Positions 1-5,080 of a stretch of DNA of 5,080 bases are shown one piece after another. The DNA comes from Chloroflexota bacterium (GTDB lineage Bacteria; Chloroflexota; Anaerolineae; 4572-78; J111), in the NCBI GenBank assembly GCA_003695455.1, contig RFJF01000616.1, positions 1 to 5,080 of the forward strand, written 5' to 3'. Position numbers and translations under genes: made by a program. The notes beneath the pieces are model-generated. The model was not told the DNA's origin. It saw only the letters and a program-made list of their open reading frames with translations, and did no database searches. Position 1 is the first letter of the stretch; every line of letters begins with the position of its first letter.

Positions 1-3
1 ACG

Positions 4-15
4 GCACACGCAACA
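4..15. repeat. Short dispersed motif GCACACGCAACA, copy 1
   Basis: The 12-nt sequence GCACACGCAACA occurs here and again, identical and in the same orientation, at 2744-2755, where it is part of a small repeat cluster. Both copies lie in non-coding DNA flanking genes of the locus. The remainder of 1-125 holds no supportable gene, RNA or clear promoter. Two copies of a 12-mer in 5 kb could be chance, but the second copy sits in obviously repetitive sequence, which favours a dispersed intergenic repeat. Confidence 0.4.
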
Positions 16-125
16 CGTCCCACGTTCAGAGCCAACAAAACAGGTCAACTTGTAAAGCTGTTCTCCGGGATGTGTGAACCCACGCCCTCTCATTTTATCT
101 CAAGCCGTTTCTCAATGAAAGTGAC

Positions 126-160
126 AAAAAAGAGCGCTCGCCATTGCGGCAGAGCGCTCT
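126..160 (-). terminator. Rho-independent terminator of the catabolic operon
   Basis: On the minus strand, 24 nt after the dihydropyrimidinase stop codon, AGAGCGCTC (152-160) pairs perfectly with GAGCGCTCT (131-139). The 12-nt loop can itself pair GCC with GGC. The stem is followed at once by a run of six T (126-131 read on the minus strand). A 9-bp GC-rich stem plus a U tract is a textbook intrinsic terminator. Its position marks the 3' end of the transcription unit. A smaller CAATCA/TGATTG hairpin (162-176) lies just before it. Confidence 0.9.
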
Positions 161-184
161 CCAATCAAGCTGATTGATTTACGG

Positions 185-1591
185 TTACAGAACCGGCGCG
201 TTGGGGCTGCGGCGCAAAAATTGGCCGCTGCCGGCTTCGCCGTGCCAGTCATTGCCAACAACAATGCTGTTGCCGCGCAAGAGCGTGCGCACCGGCCAGC
301 CGCGCACGGTCATTCCCTCGTACACGTTGTAGTCGGTATTCATGTGGTGCGTTTCGGCAGAGATGGTGTGTTCTTTGTTGGGGTCCCACAGCACAATGTC
401 GGCGTCGGCGCCCACGCTGATGGTGCCTTTGCGCGGGTAGAGGCCAAAAATTTTGGCCGGGTTGGTGGCGGTGATTTCTACAAAGCGGTTGGCGCTGTAG
501 TGGCCGCCGTTCACCCCGTGATGCCACATCACGGCCATGCGGTCCTCAATGCCGGGCATACCGTTGGGAATTTTATCGAAGCTGGGTTTGCCCAGTTCCT
601 TGCCGGGGATGCGCCCGTTGACGCCGCCTTCAAACCAGAAGGGGCAGTGGTCGGTGGAGACGGCTTGCAGGGTGTGGTTTGCCAGCGCATCCCACAGCAC
701 AGGCGCGTCTTTGGGCTGGCGCACCGGCGGCGAGCAGATGAATTTTGCGCCTTCGTAGTTGGGGCGGGCCAGGTCTTTTTCAAAGACAAACAGGTACTGG
801 GTGCAGGTTTCGCCCATTACCGGGAAGCCTTTGGCCCGGCCCCAGGCCAACTGTTCCACCGATTCTTCGCAGGTCATGTGAACCACGTACAGCGGTGCGC
901 CGGCAATTCCGGCCAGAGTCACGGCGCGGCCGGTGGCTTCGGCTTCAACCAGCGCCGGTTGGGCCACGGCGTGATATTTCGGCTCGGTTTTGCCTTCGGC
1001 CAGCAGTTTGGCCCGCCGCTCGGCAATTACGTCGCCGTTTTCGGCGTGAACCATAATCAGCATGCCGTGTTCGGCGGCGGTGGTCATGGCCCGGTAGAGG
1101 GTGGTGTCATCCACCTGGAACAGCCCTTTGTAGGCCATGAACAGCTTGAGGCTGGTGATACCTTCGTCCAGCATCGAGGGGATTTCGGCCATTACGTCGT
1201 CGCGCAAATCTGTAATAGCCATGTGAAAACCGTAATCAATGCAGGCTTTGTGGTCGGCTTTGGCGTGCCAGTCATCCACGCCCTGCTTGAGTGTGCCGCC
1301 CATCGGCTGGATGACAAAATCAATGTGGGTGGTGGTGCCGCCAAAGGCGGCGGCGCGCTGGCCGGTGAAAAAGTCATCGGAAGAGACGGTGCCGCCAAAG
1401 GGCAACTCAAGGTGGGTGTGAACATCAATGCCGCCCGGCAGCAGGAGCAGTCCCTCGGCGTCAATCACCTCGTGGCCGTCTGCCGGGATGTTTTGCCCCA
1501 GCATGGCAATTTTTCCGCCGTCAACCAGCACATCGGCTTTGAAGGTATCGCCGGCGGTAACAACAGTGCCGTTTTTAATCAGGGTTGCCAT
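185..1591 (-). CDS. hydA: Dihydropyrimidinase / D-hydantoinase
   Basis: This is a cytoplasmic cyclic amidohydrolase that opens 5,6-dihydrouracil or dihydrothymine (or 5-substituted hydantoins) to the N-carbamoyl amino acid. The 468 residues match the usual family length, and the binuclear metal site is complete. It shows HTH (H58, H60) after GGID, K149 in SLKLFMAYKG as the carboxylated lysine, H182 in VHAEN, H238 in VVHMT and D314 in STDH. Family substrate contacts also appear present: Y154, S287 in CSPPVR and N343 in IPNGMPG. The C-terminus ends in the typical GSGQFLRR-type tail. The ATG has AAGGAG six bases upstream (1598-1603). That site directly abuts the stop codon of the oxidoreductase gene, so translational coupling is likely. 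It is the last gene before the terminator. The family call is firm. Whether the physiological substrate is a dihydropyrimidine or a hydantoin cannot be read from sequence, although the neighbouring N-carbamoyl amidohydrolase fits either. Confidence 0.95.
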   Translation of the reverse strand: MATLIKNGTVVTAGDTFKADVLVDGGKIAMLGQNIPADGHEVIDAEGLLLLPGGIDVHTHLELPFGGTVSSDDFFTGQRAAAFGGTTTHIDFVIQPMGGTLKQGVDDWHAKADHKACIDYGFHMAITDLRDDVMAEIPSMLDEGITSLKLFMAYKGLFQVDDTTLYRAMTTAAEHGMLIMVHAENGDVIAERRAKLLAEGKTEPKYHAVAQPALVEAEATGRAVTLAGIAGAPLYVVHMTCEESVEQLAWGRAKGFPVMGETCTQYLFVFEKDLARPNYEGAKFICSPPVRQPKDAPVLWDALANHTLQAVSTDHCPFWFEGGVNGRIPGKELGKPSFDKIPNGMPGIEDRMAVMWHHGVNGGHYSANRFVEITATNPAKIFGLYPRKGTISVGADADIVLWDPNKEHTISAETHHMNTDYNVYEGMTVRGWPVRTLLRGNSIVVGNDWHGEAGSGQFLRRSPNAPVL

Positions 1592-1597
1592 CAGAAA

Positions 1598-1603
1598 CTC
1601 CTT
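1598..1603 (-). promoter_or_regulatory. Shine-Dalgarno of hydA abutting the upstream stop codon
   Basis: AAGGAG on the minus strand lies six bases before the hydA ATG and begins immediately after the oxidoreductase TGA (1604-1606). Ribosomes finishing the oxidoreductase gene therefore terminate on the hydA initiation region. This arrangement usually goes with coupled translation and matched expression of the two proteins. Confidence 0.75.
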
Positions 1604-2608
1604 TCACCCATTTTTGTTCATTTCTGAAATGATATATTTTCCGTAGGCTTCCAGCGTGTACTCCTCTTCGCCGCTCATCAGGTAAATGTTGAACTGGTCC
1701 ACCCCGGCTACCTCCTGCAACTCTCTGAGCCGGCGGATGTGTTCTTCCGGCGGGCCAATGATGCAGAAGCGGTCAATCACCTCGTTAGAGACAAAATCCA
1801 TCGAATGGGATTCCTTGTCGGCGTGTTTGCGGTAATCATAGCCTTTACGTTCCTTGATGTAGGCGGTCAGTTCATCCGGCAGGGTTCCGTCATCGTAACG
1901 CTGCACCAAATCGGCCACGTGATTGCCCACCATAGCCGGGAACCAGCGGGTTTGCTCGCGCCCTTTTTCGATGTCGTCAGACACCCAAACCGGCGCGGCG
2001 GCCATCACCTGAATTTCCGAGGGGTCGCGTCCGGCTTCTTTGGCGCCTTCGTGAACGTGGCTAATGCACCATTTGATAAGGTGCGGATCGGCAAACTGCA
2101 TGATGATACCGTCGGCGTAGCTGCCCGCCGAGCGCAGAACTTTTGGCCCGTAACCGGCCACCCACAGGGGCAGAGTTTGGTTGCGCGCCCATTCAAGCCG
2201 GGTGGGCACGCCGGCGTAGTTAATTTCCCGTCCTTCCACCAGCTCGCGGATGTTGAGCGTGGCTTCTTTGAGTTGGGCCACGGTGGTGGGTTTTTTGCCC
2301 AGCACCCGGCGCGAGCTGTCGCCGCGGCCAATGCCGATGACCATGCGATTGCCGGAAATTTCGTTGAGTGTTGCCAGCAGGCTGGCCGTCACGGTGATGT
2401 CTCGCACGGCGGGGTTGGTGACGCAGGTGCCAAATTTGAGGCGGGCGGTGTTCCAGGCCAGCAATGAAAAAATGGGGTAGGGGTCTTTCCACAATACGTG
2501 AGAATCAAAGGCCCAGCAGTAGTTAAAGCCCCAGTATTCTGCCGATTGGGCCAGTTCGATGCTGCGCTGGGGGGTAAAATTTCCCTTGAATGTAAACGCA
2601 AATTCCAT
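1604..2608 (-). CDS. LLM-class (F420/FMN-dependent type) oxidoreductase of pyrimidine-catabolism cluster
   Basis: A single-domain bacterial-luciferase-like TIM-barrel oxidoreductase of 334 residues. The pattern resembles methylenetetrahydromethanopterin reductase relatives: the FAFTFKGN first strand, GTCVTNPAVRDI (60-71), GIGRGDSSRRVLGKK (92-106), LPLWVAGYGPKVLRSAG (146-162) and ADGIIMQF (166-172). From memory it looks like the group annotated as TIGR03842 (CPS_4043-type putative F420-dependent enzymes). That is recall, not a search. The start is set at the ATG at 2608, which has AAGGAGGT ending four bases upstream. A longer frame from a TTG at 2626 would place that site inside the gene. The reaction is unknown. 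The gene lies between beta-ureidopropionase and dihydropyrimidinase and is 12 nt from the latter, so I infer a redox step on a pyrimidine, dihydropyrimidine or downstream aldehyde. Cofactor choice (F420 or FMN) is unproven. Confidence 0.88.
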   Translation of the reverse strand: MEFAFTFKGNFTPQRSIELAQSAEYWGFNYCWAFDSHVLWKDPYPIFSLLAWNTARLKFGTCVTNPAVRDITVTASLLATLNEISGNRMVIGIGRGDSSRRVLGKKPTTVAQLKEATLNIRELVEGREINYAGVPTRLEWARNQTLPLWVAGYGPKVLRSAGSYADGIIMQFADPHLIKWCISHVHEGAKEAGRDPSEIQVMAAAPVWVSDDIEKGREQTRWFPAMVGNHVADLVQRYDDGTLPDELTAYIKERKGYDYRKHADKESHSMDFVSNEVIDRFCIIGPPEEHIRRLRELQEVAGVDQFNIYLMSGEEEYTLEAYGKYIISEMNKNG

Positions 2609-2612
2609 GTGT

Positions 2613-2620
2613 ACCTCCTT
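2613..2620 (-). promoter_or_regulatory. Shine-Dalgarno deciding the oxidoreductase start
   Basis: AAGGAGGT on the minus strand, four bases before ATG at 2606-2608, is close to a full anti-16S match. It rules against the in-frame TTG at 2624-2626, which lies upstream of it. The site overlaps the start of an 8-bp palindrome, TTGTACAA (2619-2626). Confidence 0.85.
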
Positions 2621-2661
2621 GTACAAATTACAGATTTCAGATGACAGAACACAGATGACAG
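2620..2661 (-). repeat. Three 14-nt tandem units in the oxidoreductase leader
   Basis: Read on the minus strand, three consecutive 14-nt units occur: CTGTCATCTGTGTT (2648-2661), CTGTCATCTGAAAT (2634-2647) and CTGTAATTTGTACA (2620-2633). The first ten bases are identical in units one and two and match 8 of 10 in unit three. The array runs up to the ribosome binding site of the oxidoreductase gene. It could be an array of protein-binding sites, a small satellite, or part of a dispersed intergenic repeat. Confidence 0.6.
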
Positions 2662-2682
2662 TGTGGTTTATTTACACACTGT
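2658..2682. repeat. Operator-like inverted repeat ACAGTGTG-N9-CACACTGT
   Basis: A perfect 8-bp inverted repeat (2658-2665 with 2675-2682) is separated by nine AT-rich bases. An alternative pairing exists between AACACAG (2648-2654) and CTGTGTT (2679-2685), so the RNA could fold two ways. No T run follows on the minus strand, so a terminator is unlikely. It may be a dimeric regulator site or a leader hairpin, and it adjoins the 14-nt repeat array. Confidence 0.5.
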
Positions 2683-2718
2683 GTTATCTTTACAAATTCC
2701 GTGCTGTTTTCTGCGGCC

Positions 2719-2755
2719 TGCGTGTTGCGTATTGCGTGTCACAGCACACGCAACA
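2719..2755. repeat. Heptamer repeats with an inverted copy
   Basis: Three heptamers stand in tandem on the plus strand: TGCGTGT (2719-2725), TGCGTAT (2726-2732) and TGCGTGT (2733-2739). After a six-base loop comes the inverted copy ACACGCAA (2746-2753), giving a perfect 8-bp stem with 2732-2739. The right arm contains GCACACGCAACA, also present at 4-15. It lies just after the beta-ureidopropionase stop codon and lacks a T run, so it does not look like an intrinsic terminator. It is best described as a small intergenic repeat element. Confidence 0.55.
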
Positions 2756-2768
2756 GGTTTCGCGTGCG

Positions 2769-3614
2769 TTATGCCTCGGTGATTTTGCCGTACATTTCCG
2801 GGCGGCGGTCGCGGTAAAATTGCCAGGTGTTGCGAACTTCTTTAATCAGGTCCAAATCAAGGTCACGCACCAGTAATTCTTCGTCGTAGGCGTGGCCCAC
2901 ATCGCCCACAAACTCACCGCGCGGGGTGCAGAAGTAACTCTGGCCGTAAAAATCGTTGGGGCCAATGTCTTTCTCAATGCCCACCCGGTTGATGGTTCCT
3001 ACAAAGTAACCGTTGGCAATGGCGTGGCTGGTCTGCTCAATGCGCCACAAATGCTGCGATAATCCCCGCGAGGTGGCCGACGGGATGAAAACAATCTCTG
3101 CGCCGTTCAGCCCTAACATGCGTGCGCCTTCGGGAAAGTGGCGGTCGTAGCAAATGTAAACGCCCACCTTGCCCACGGCGGTATCAAACACGGGGTAGCC
3201 CAGATTGCCGGGCCGGAAGTAGAATTTTTCCCAAAAGCCGTCAATCTGCGGAATGTGGGTTTTGCGGTACTTGCCCAGGTAAGTGCCGTCGGCGTCAATG
3301 ACGGCGGCGGTGTTGTAGTATACGCCGGTGTTTTCCTCCTCGTACATGGGCACAATGAGTACCATGCCGGTTTCTTGGGCCAGTTTCTGCATTTTTTCGG
3401 TGGTGGGGCCGTCGGGGATGTGTTCGGTGTAGCCGTAGAATTTGCGGTCCTGCACCTGGCAGAAGTAGGGGCCGTAAAACAGTTCCTGAAAACACATTAC
3501 CTGCGCGCCCTGTTCGGCGGCTTGCCGGGCGTAGCCGATGTGTTTTTCAATCATACTCTCTTTGTCGCCCGTCCAACTGGCCTGCAACAGTGCGCCTTTT
3601 ACAATTCGTGCCAT
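2769..3614 (-). CDS. Beta-ureidopropionase-type N-carbamoyl amidohydrolase (nitrilase superfamily)
   Basis: A cytoplasmic carbon-nitrogen hydrolase that should cleave N-carbamoyl-beta-alanine (or a related N-carbamoyl amino acid) to the amino acid, CO2 and ammonia. The catalytic set is complete: E44 in CFQELFYGPYFC, K118 in KYRKTHIP, C155 in ICYDRHFPEG, and the second glutamate E129 in GFWEKFYF. The stretch GAEIVFIPSATS (171-182) and INRVG (208-212) match the beta-ureidopropionase/N-carbamoylase branch. At 281 residues it has the short bacterial form, without the N-terminal extension of animal beta-ureidopropionases. The ATG has AAAGGAGG six bases upstream (3621-3628). Gene context with dihydropyrimidinase supports the role. 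N-carbamoylputrescine amidase or D-carbamoylase are alternatives by fold, but neither is suggested by the neighbours as clearly. Confidence 0.9.
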   Translation of the reverse strand: MARIVKGALLQASWTGDKESMIEKHIGYARQAAEQGAQVMCFQELFYGPYFCQVQDRKFYGYTEHIPDGPTTEKMQKLAQETGMVLIVPMYEEENTGVYYNTAAVIDADGTYLGKYRKTHIPQIDGFWEKFYFRPGNLGYPVFDTAVGKVGVYICYDRHFPEGARMLGLNGAEIVFIPSATSRGLSQHLWRIEQTSHAIANGYFVGTINRVGIEKDIGPNDFYGQSYFCTPRGEFVGDVGHAYDEELLVRDLDLDLIKEVRNTWQFYRDRRPEMYGKITEA

Positions 3615-3620
3615 GAAAAA

Positions 3621-3628
3621 CCTCCTTT
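3621..3628 (-). promoter_or_regulatory. Shine-Dalgarno of the beta-ureidopropionase gene
   Basis: AAAGGAGG on the minus strand sits six bases before the ATG at 3612-3614. It confirms that start over a short overlapping frame reading from 3735, which has no such site. Confidence 0.8.
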
Positions 3629-3707
3629 GTTTTTACGGTGAATTTAATATTTTGTTTTGGTGTTTGATACGGGGTTTTGAACCGGAAATTGCGGATGAAT
3701 AGTAGAG

Positions 3708-3735
3708 ATTGTACACGATGATTTCCATTTTCCAA
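3708..3735 (-). promoter_or_regulatory. Candidate sigma70-type promoter for the hydrolase operon
   Basis: On the minus strand TTGGAA (3730-3735) and TACAAT (3708-3713) are separated by 16 bases. They match 4 of 6 and 5 of 6 positions of the -35 and -10 consensus. Transcription would begin near 3700, giving a leader of about 87 nt before the beta-ureidopropionase ATG. A 7-bp inverted repeat, AACCCCG (3734-3740) with CGGGGTT (3670-3676), flanks the core promoter. The position in a 227-nt gap between binding protein and hydrolase is sensible, but the call rests on motif matching only. Confidence 0.4.
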
Positions 3736-3761
3736 CCCCGGTTTAGCTGTCAGGGAAAGTG

Positions 3762-3798
3762 AGAGGGTGTTCCAACAAAGTTTGCGGGAACACCCTCT
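3762..3798. repeat. Perfect 12-bp inverted repeat between binding-protein and hydrolase genes
   Basis: AGAGGGTGTTCC (3762-3773) and GGAACACCCTCT (3787-3798) form a perfect 12-bp stem with a 13-base loop, 43 nt after the binding-protein stop codon. On the minus strand, the direction of the genes, no T run follows. The T-rich stretch (TTTATTTTTT, 3805-3813 region) lies on the plus-strand side, where no gene ends. It may end the binding-protein transcript as a stable hairpin, stabilise its 3' end, or be a dispersed palindromic element. Confidence 0.6.
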
Positions 3799-3841
3799 AC
3801 TAATTTATTTTTTGCCCCGCCGTTGGGACAAATCAGGTTGT

Positions 3842-5080
3842 TTATTCGCCGCCGGGCGTTACTTCAACGTCAATCGGGGTGTAGCTTTCGCCGGTAATAT
3901 CACCGCTCAGGTACAGATGAGCTTGTGTAGCCAAATCGGTGCGGTAAGCATCGTCACCGGGCAGTTCCGGGATTACGCCGCCTTCAACAGAGATGGTGGC
4001 CGTTTGATTCCACAACCCGGCATCCATAATGCCAATGCCTTCCGGCGAGGGCCAGATCAGTTTGTTGATTTCGTTGAGCTGCCAACGCATATGGCCTTCG
4101 CCCAGGGTGGGGCCGTTATCCAGCACCACCTGCACACACTCGTCAAAATTGTCGCGGCAGAATTGCCACCCCATAAAGCTGGCCGCCAGGAAGCGCACCG
4201 CAATATCTTCGTTACCTTCCTGCGCCAGCCAGTCGGCATCCACAAACACGTGGTCCTGCAACATGGCCGTACCCACGTCGTTAAAGTCAATCACCACCAA
4301 ATCTTCCGGCTGGTACAGCTCACCGGTTTCGGGGTTTTCGGCTTCCAGAACCTGGGCGTACTCGTTGTAGGTCATGGCCTGGGCAGCGTCCACTTCGCGG
4401 TTGAGCAGGGCCAGCATGTCAAAACTCTGCTGCACTACGGTCACGTCGTCGGGATTGTCCGGGTCAATGCCTTCCAACCGCATGGCGGCAAACAGTTCGT
4501 GCTCGTTGCCAAAGCCCCAGGTGCCAACCTTTTTACCGCGCATATCGGCGATAGTGGCCACCGGCGCATCGGCCCACGAGACTTCAAGCGTACCACTGCG
4601 CTGGAATACCTGGGCAATGTTCACCAGATTGGCGCCTTCTGCCCGCGAAGCCAGCACTTTGGGAACCCAGGCCAAGCCAAATTCGGCCTGCCCGGAGGCT
4701 ACTACCTGCTGCGGCACAATATCAACCGCGCCTTCAAGAATGGTCACATCAAGGCAGAAGTCATTGTAGAATCCCTTGTCGCGGGCGGCAAAGTAGCCGG
4801 CAAATTGCGATTGTGTAACCCACTGAAGCTGAACGCTGACCGGCGTAGGCGTATCGCATTCCGGGAGCGCCAGGGTTTCGCCTTCCATCGCTTCGCCGCC
4901 GCCGGCCATTTCACCGATCATTTTGCCGTTTTGGTAAACGGGCACGTATTCGCCGTTTTGTATCTGGTTGACCGCAATTTTCGGGTCTGCGCAGTCGCCC
5001 ATTTCATTGCAGCTCAGCTTGCCTGTGATGCCGTCAAATCCGCTGGTGGCGTACAGTGCATCTCGCAATGCCTGCCGCCC
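3842..5080 (-). CDS. ABC transporter substrate-binding protein, LivJ-type tail fused to NMT1/THI5-like domain (5' truncated)
   Basis: An extracytoplasmic solute receptor, visible here for 412 residues. The frame is open to the window edge at 5080; the TTG at 5066-5068 lies mid-domain and is not a credible start. Residues are numbered from that TTG. About 2-45 (DALYATSGFDGITGKLSCNE, then GDCADPKIAV and GEYVPVY) are the C-terminal end of a branched-chain-amino-acid (Peripla_BP_6) receptor. A Gly/Glu-rich linker follows (46-76), with no signal peptide, convincing lipobox or stop. Then comes an NMT1/THI5-like domain: LQWVTQSQFAGYFAARDKGF (81-100), SGQAEFGLAW (125-134) and VDAAQAMTYNEYAQV (226-240), ending in a 50-residue tail. 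The NMT1 family includes binders of thiamine-pyrimidine precursors, so with the neighbouring genes a pyrimidine or related ligand is plausible. The ligand is inferred. The N-terminal domain and signal sequence lie outside the window. Confidence 0.85.
   Translation of the reverse strand, partial: GRQALRDALYATSGFDGITGKLSCNEMGDCADPKIAVNQIQNGEYVPVYQNGKMIGEMAGGGEAMEGETLALPECDTPTPVSVQLQWVTQSQFAGYFAARDKGFYNDFCLDVTILEGAVDIVPQQVVASGQAEFGLAWVPKVLASRAEGANLVNIAQVFQRSGTLEVSWADAPVATIADMRGKKVGTWGFGNEHELFAAMRLEGIDPDNPDDVTVVQQSFDMLALLNREVDAAQAMTYNEYAQVLEAENPETGELYQPEDLVVIDFNDVGTAMLQDHVFVDADWLAQEGNEDIAVRFLAASFMGWQFCRDNFDECVQVVLDNGPTLGEGHMRWQLNEINKLIWPSPEGIGIMDAGLWNQTATISVEGGVIPELPGDDAYRTDLATQAHLYLSGDITGESYTPIDVEVTPGGE

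Noticed and set aside
66..124. Resemblance of 66-124 to the inverted-repeat region near 3755-3770 (GAGAGGG and GAAAGTGA words)
   Set aside because: The shared words are short, in different orientation and order, and carry mismatches, so chance explains them.
221..1627. 468-residue plus-strand open frame
   Set aside because: It mirrors the dihydropyrimidinase gene almost exactly, is rich in Gly/Ala/Val/His with no domain pattern, and is explained by GC-rich codon use on the opposite strand. The minus-strand frame has every catalytic residue and a ribosome site.
1739..2467. 242-residue plus-strand open frame opposite the oxidoreductase gene
   Set aside because: It is low-complexity Gly/Ala/His/Val-rich antisense translation with no recognisable family, lying wholly inside a clear LLM gene.
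2559..2876. 105-residue plus-strand frame spanning the repeat-rich spacer
   Set aside because: It overlaps the ends of two real genes antisense, has no ribosome site and no family resemblance. Its middle is only translated repeat sequence.
3138..3641. 167-residue plus-strand frame opposite the beta-ureidopropionase gene
   Set aside because: It is an antisense shadow of the nitrilase-superfamily gene, with no motif or start signal of its own.
3615..3700. Possible riboswitch in the leader of the beta-ureidopropionase gene
   Set aside because: The leader is short and AT-rich, with no conserved aptamer core or terminator/antiterminator pair that I can recognise.
3547..3735. 62-residue minus-strand frame starting in the spacer before the beta-ureidopropionase gene
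   Set aside because: It starts at a TTG inside the candidate -35 region with no ribosome site, and its second half is an out-of-frame reading of the hydrolase start.
5066..5068. TTG as start of the binding protein
   Set aside because: The frame continues open to 5080 and the TTG lies within a recognisable LivJ-type C-terminal segment, with no signal peptide after it. The gene is simply cut by the window edge.

Overview
The window reads as one minus-strand catabolic locus. All four supportable genes run right to left: a 5'-truncated ABC-transporter substrate-binding protein (3842-5080), a nitrilase-superfamily N-carbamoyl amidohydrolase of beta-ureidopropionase type (2769-3614), a luciferase-like (LLM/F420-type) oxidoreductase (1604-2608) and a dihydropyrimidinase/hydantoinase (185-1591). 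A strong intrinsic terminator at 126-160 closes the unit. No RNA gene, transposase, CRISPR array or plus-strand gene is supported. Long plus-strand frames opposite the dihydropyrimidinase and the oxidoreductase are antisense shadows.

How the genes fit together: the two hydrolases are consecutive steps of reductive pyrimidine (or hydantoin) breakdown. Dihydropyrimidinase opens the cyclic ureide to an N-carbamoyl amino acid. The nitrilase-type enzyme then releases CO2, ammonia and beta-alanine (or another amino acid). The upstream binding protein carries an NMT1/THI5-like domain, a family that includes pyrimidine-precursor binders, so it may deliver the ring compound. The oxidoreductase has no assigned step. 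It sits between the two hydrolase genes, and its stop codon abuts the dihydropyrimidinase Shine-Dalgarno sequence, so it probably belongs to the pathway. No classical dihydropyrimidine dehydrogenase or permease is visible here.

Layout: 1-125 has no gene and holds a short copy of a GCACACGCAACA motif. 126-160 is the terminator. 1592-1603 is a 12-nt gap between oxidoreductase and dihydropyrimidinase. 2609-2768 is a 160-nt spacer full of short direct and inverted repeats. 3615-3841 is a 227-nt spacer with a candidate promoter and a perfect 12-bp inverted repeat.

Organism: GC-rich coding sequence, strong AGGAGG-type ribosome sites, the style of the binding protein and repeat-bearing spacers suggest a bacterium, and Chloroflexota (Anaerolineae-like) is my best guess. 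This is an impression from family resemblance, not a search result. The most unusual item is the binding protein: its start is the C-terminal end of a branched-chain-amino-acid (LivJ-type) receptor, joined in frame to a complete NMT1/THI5-like domain.
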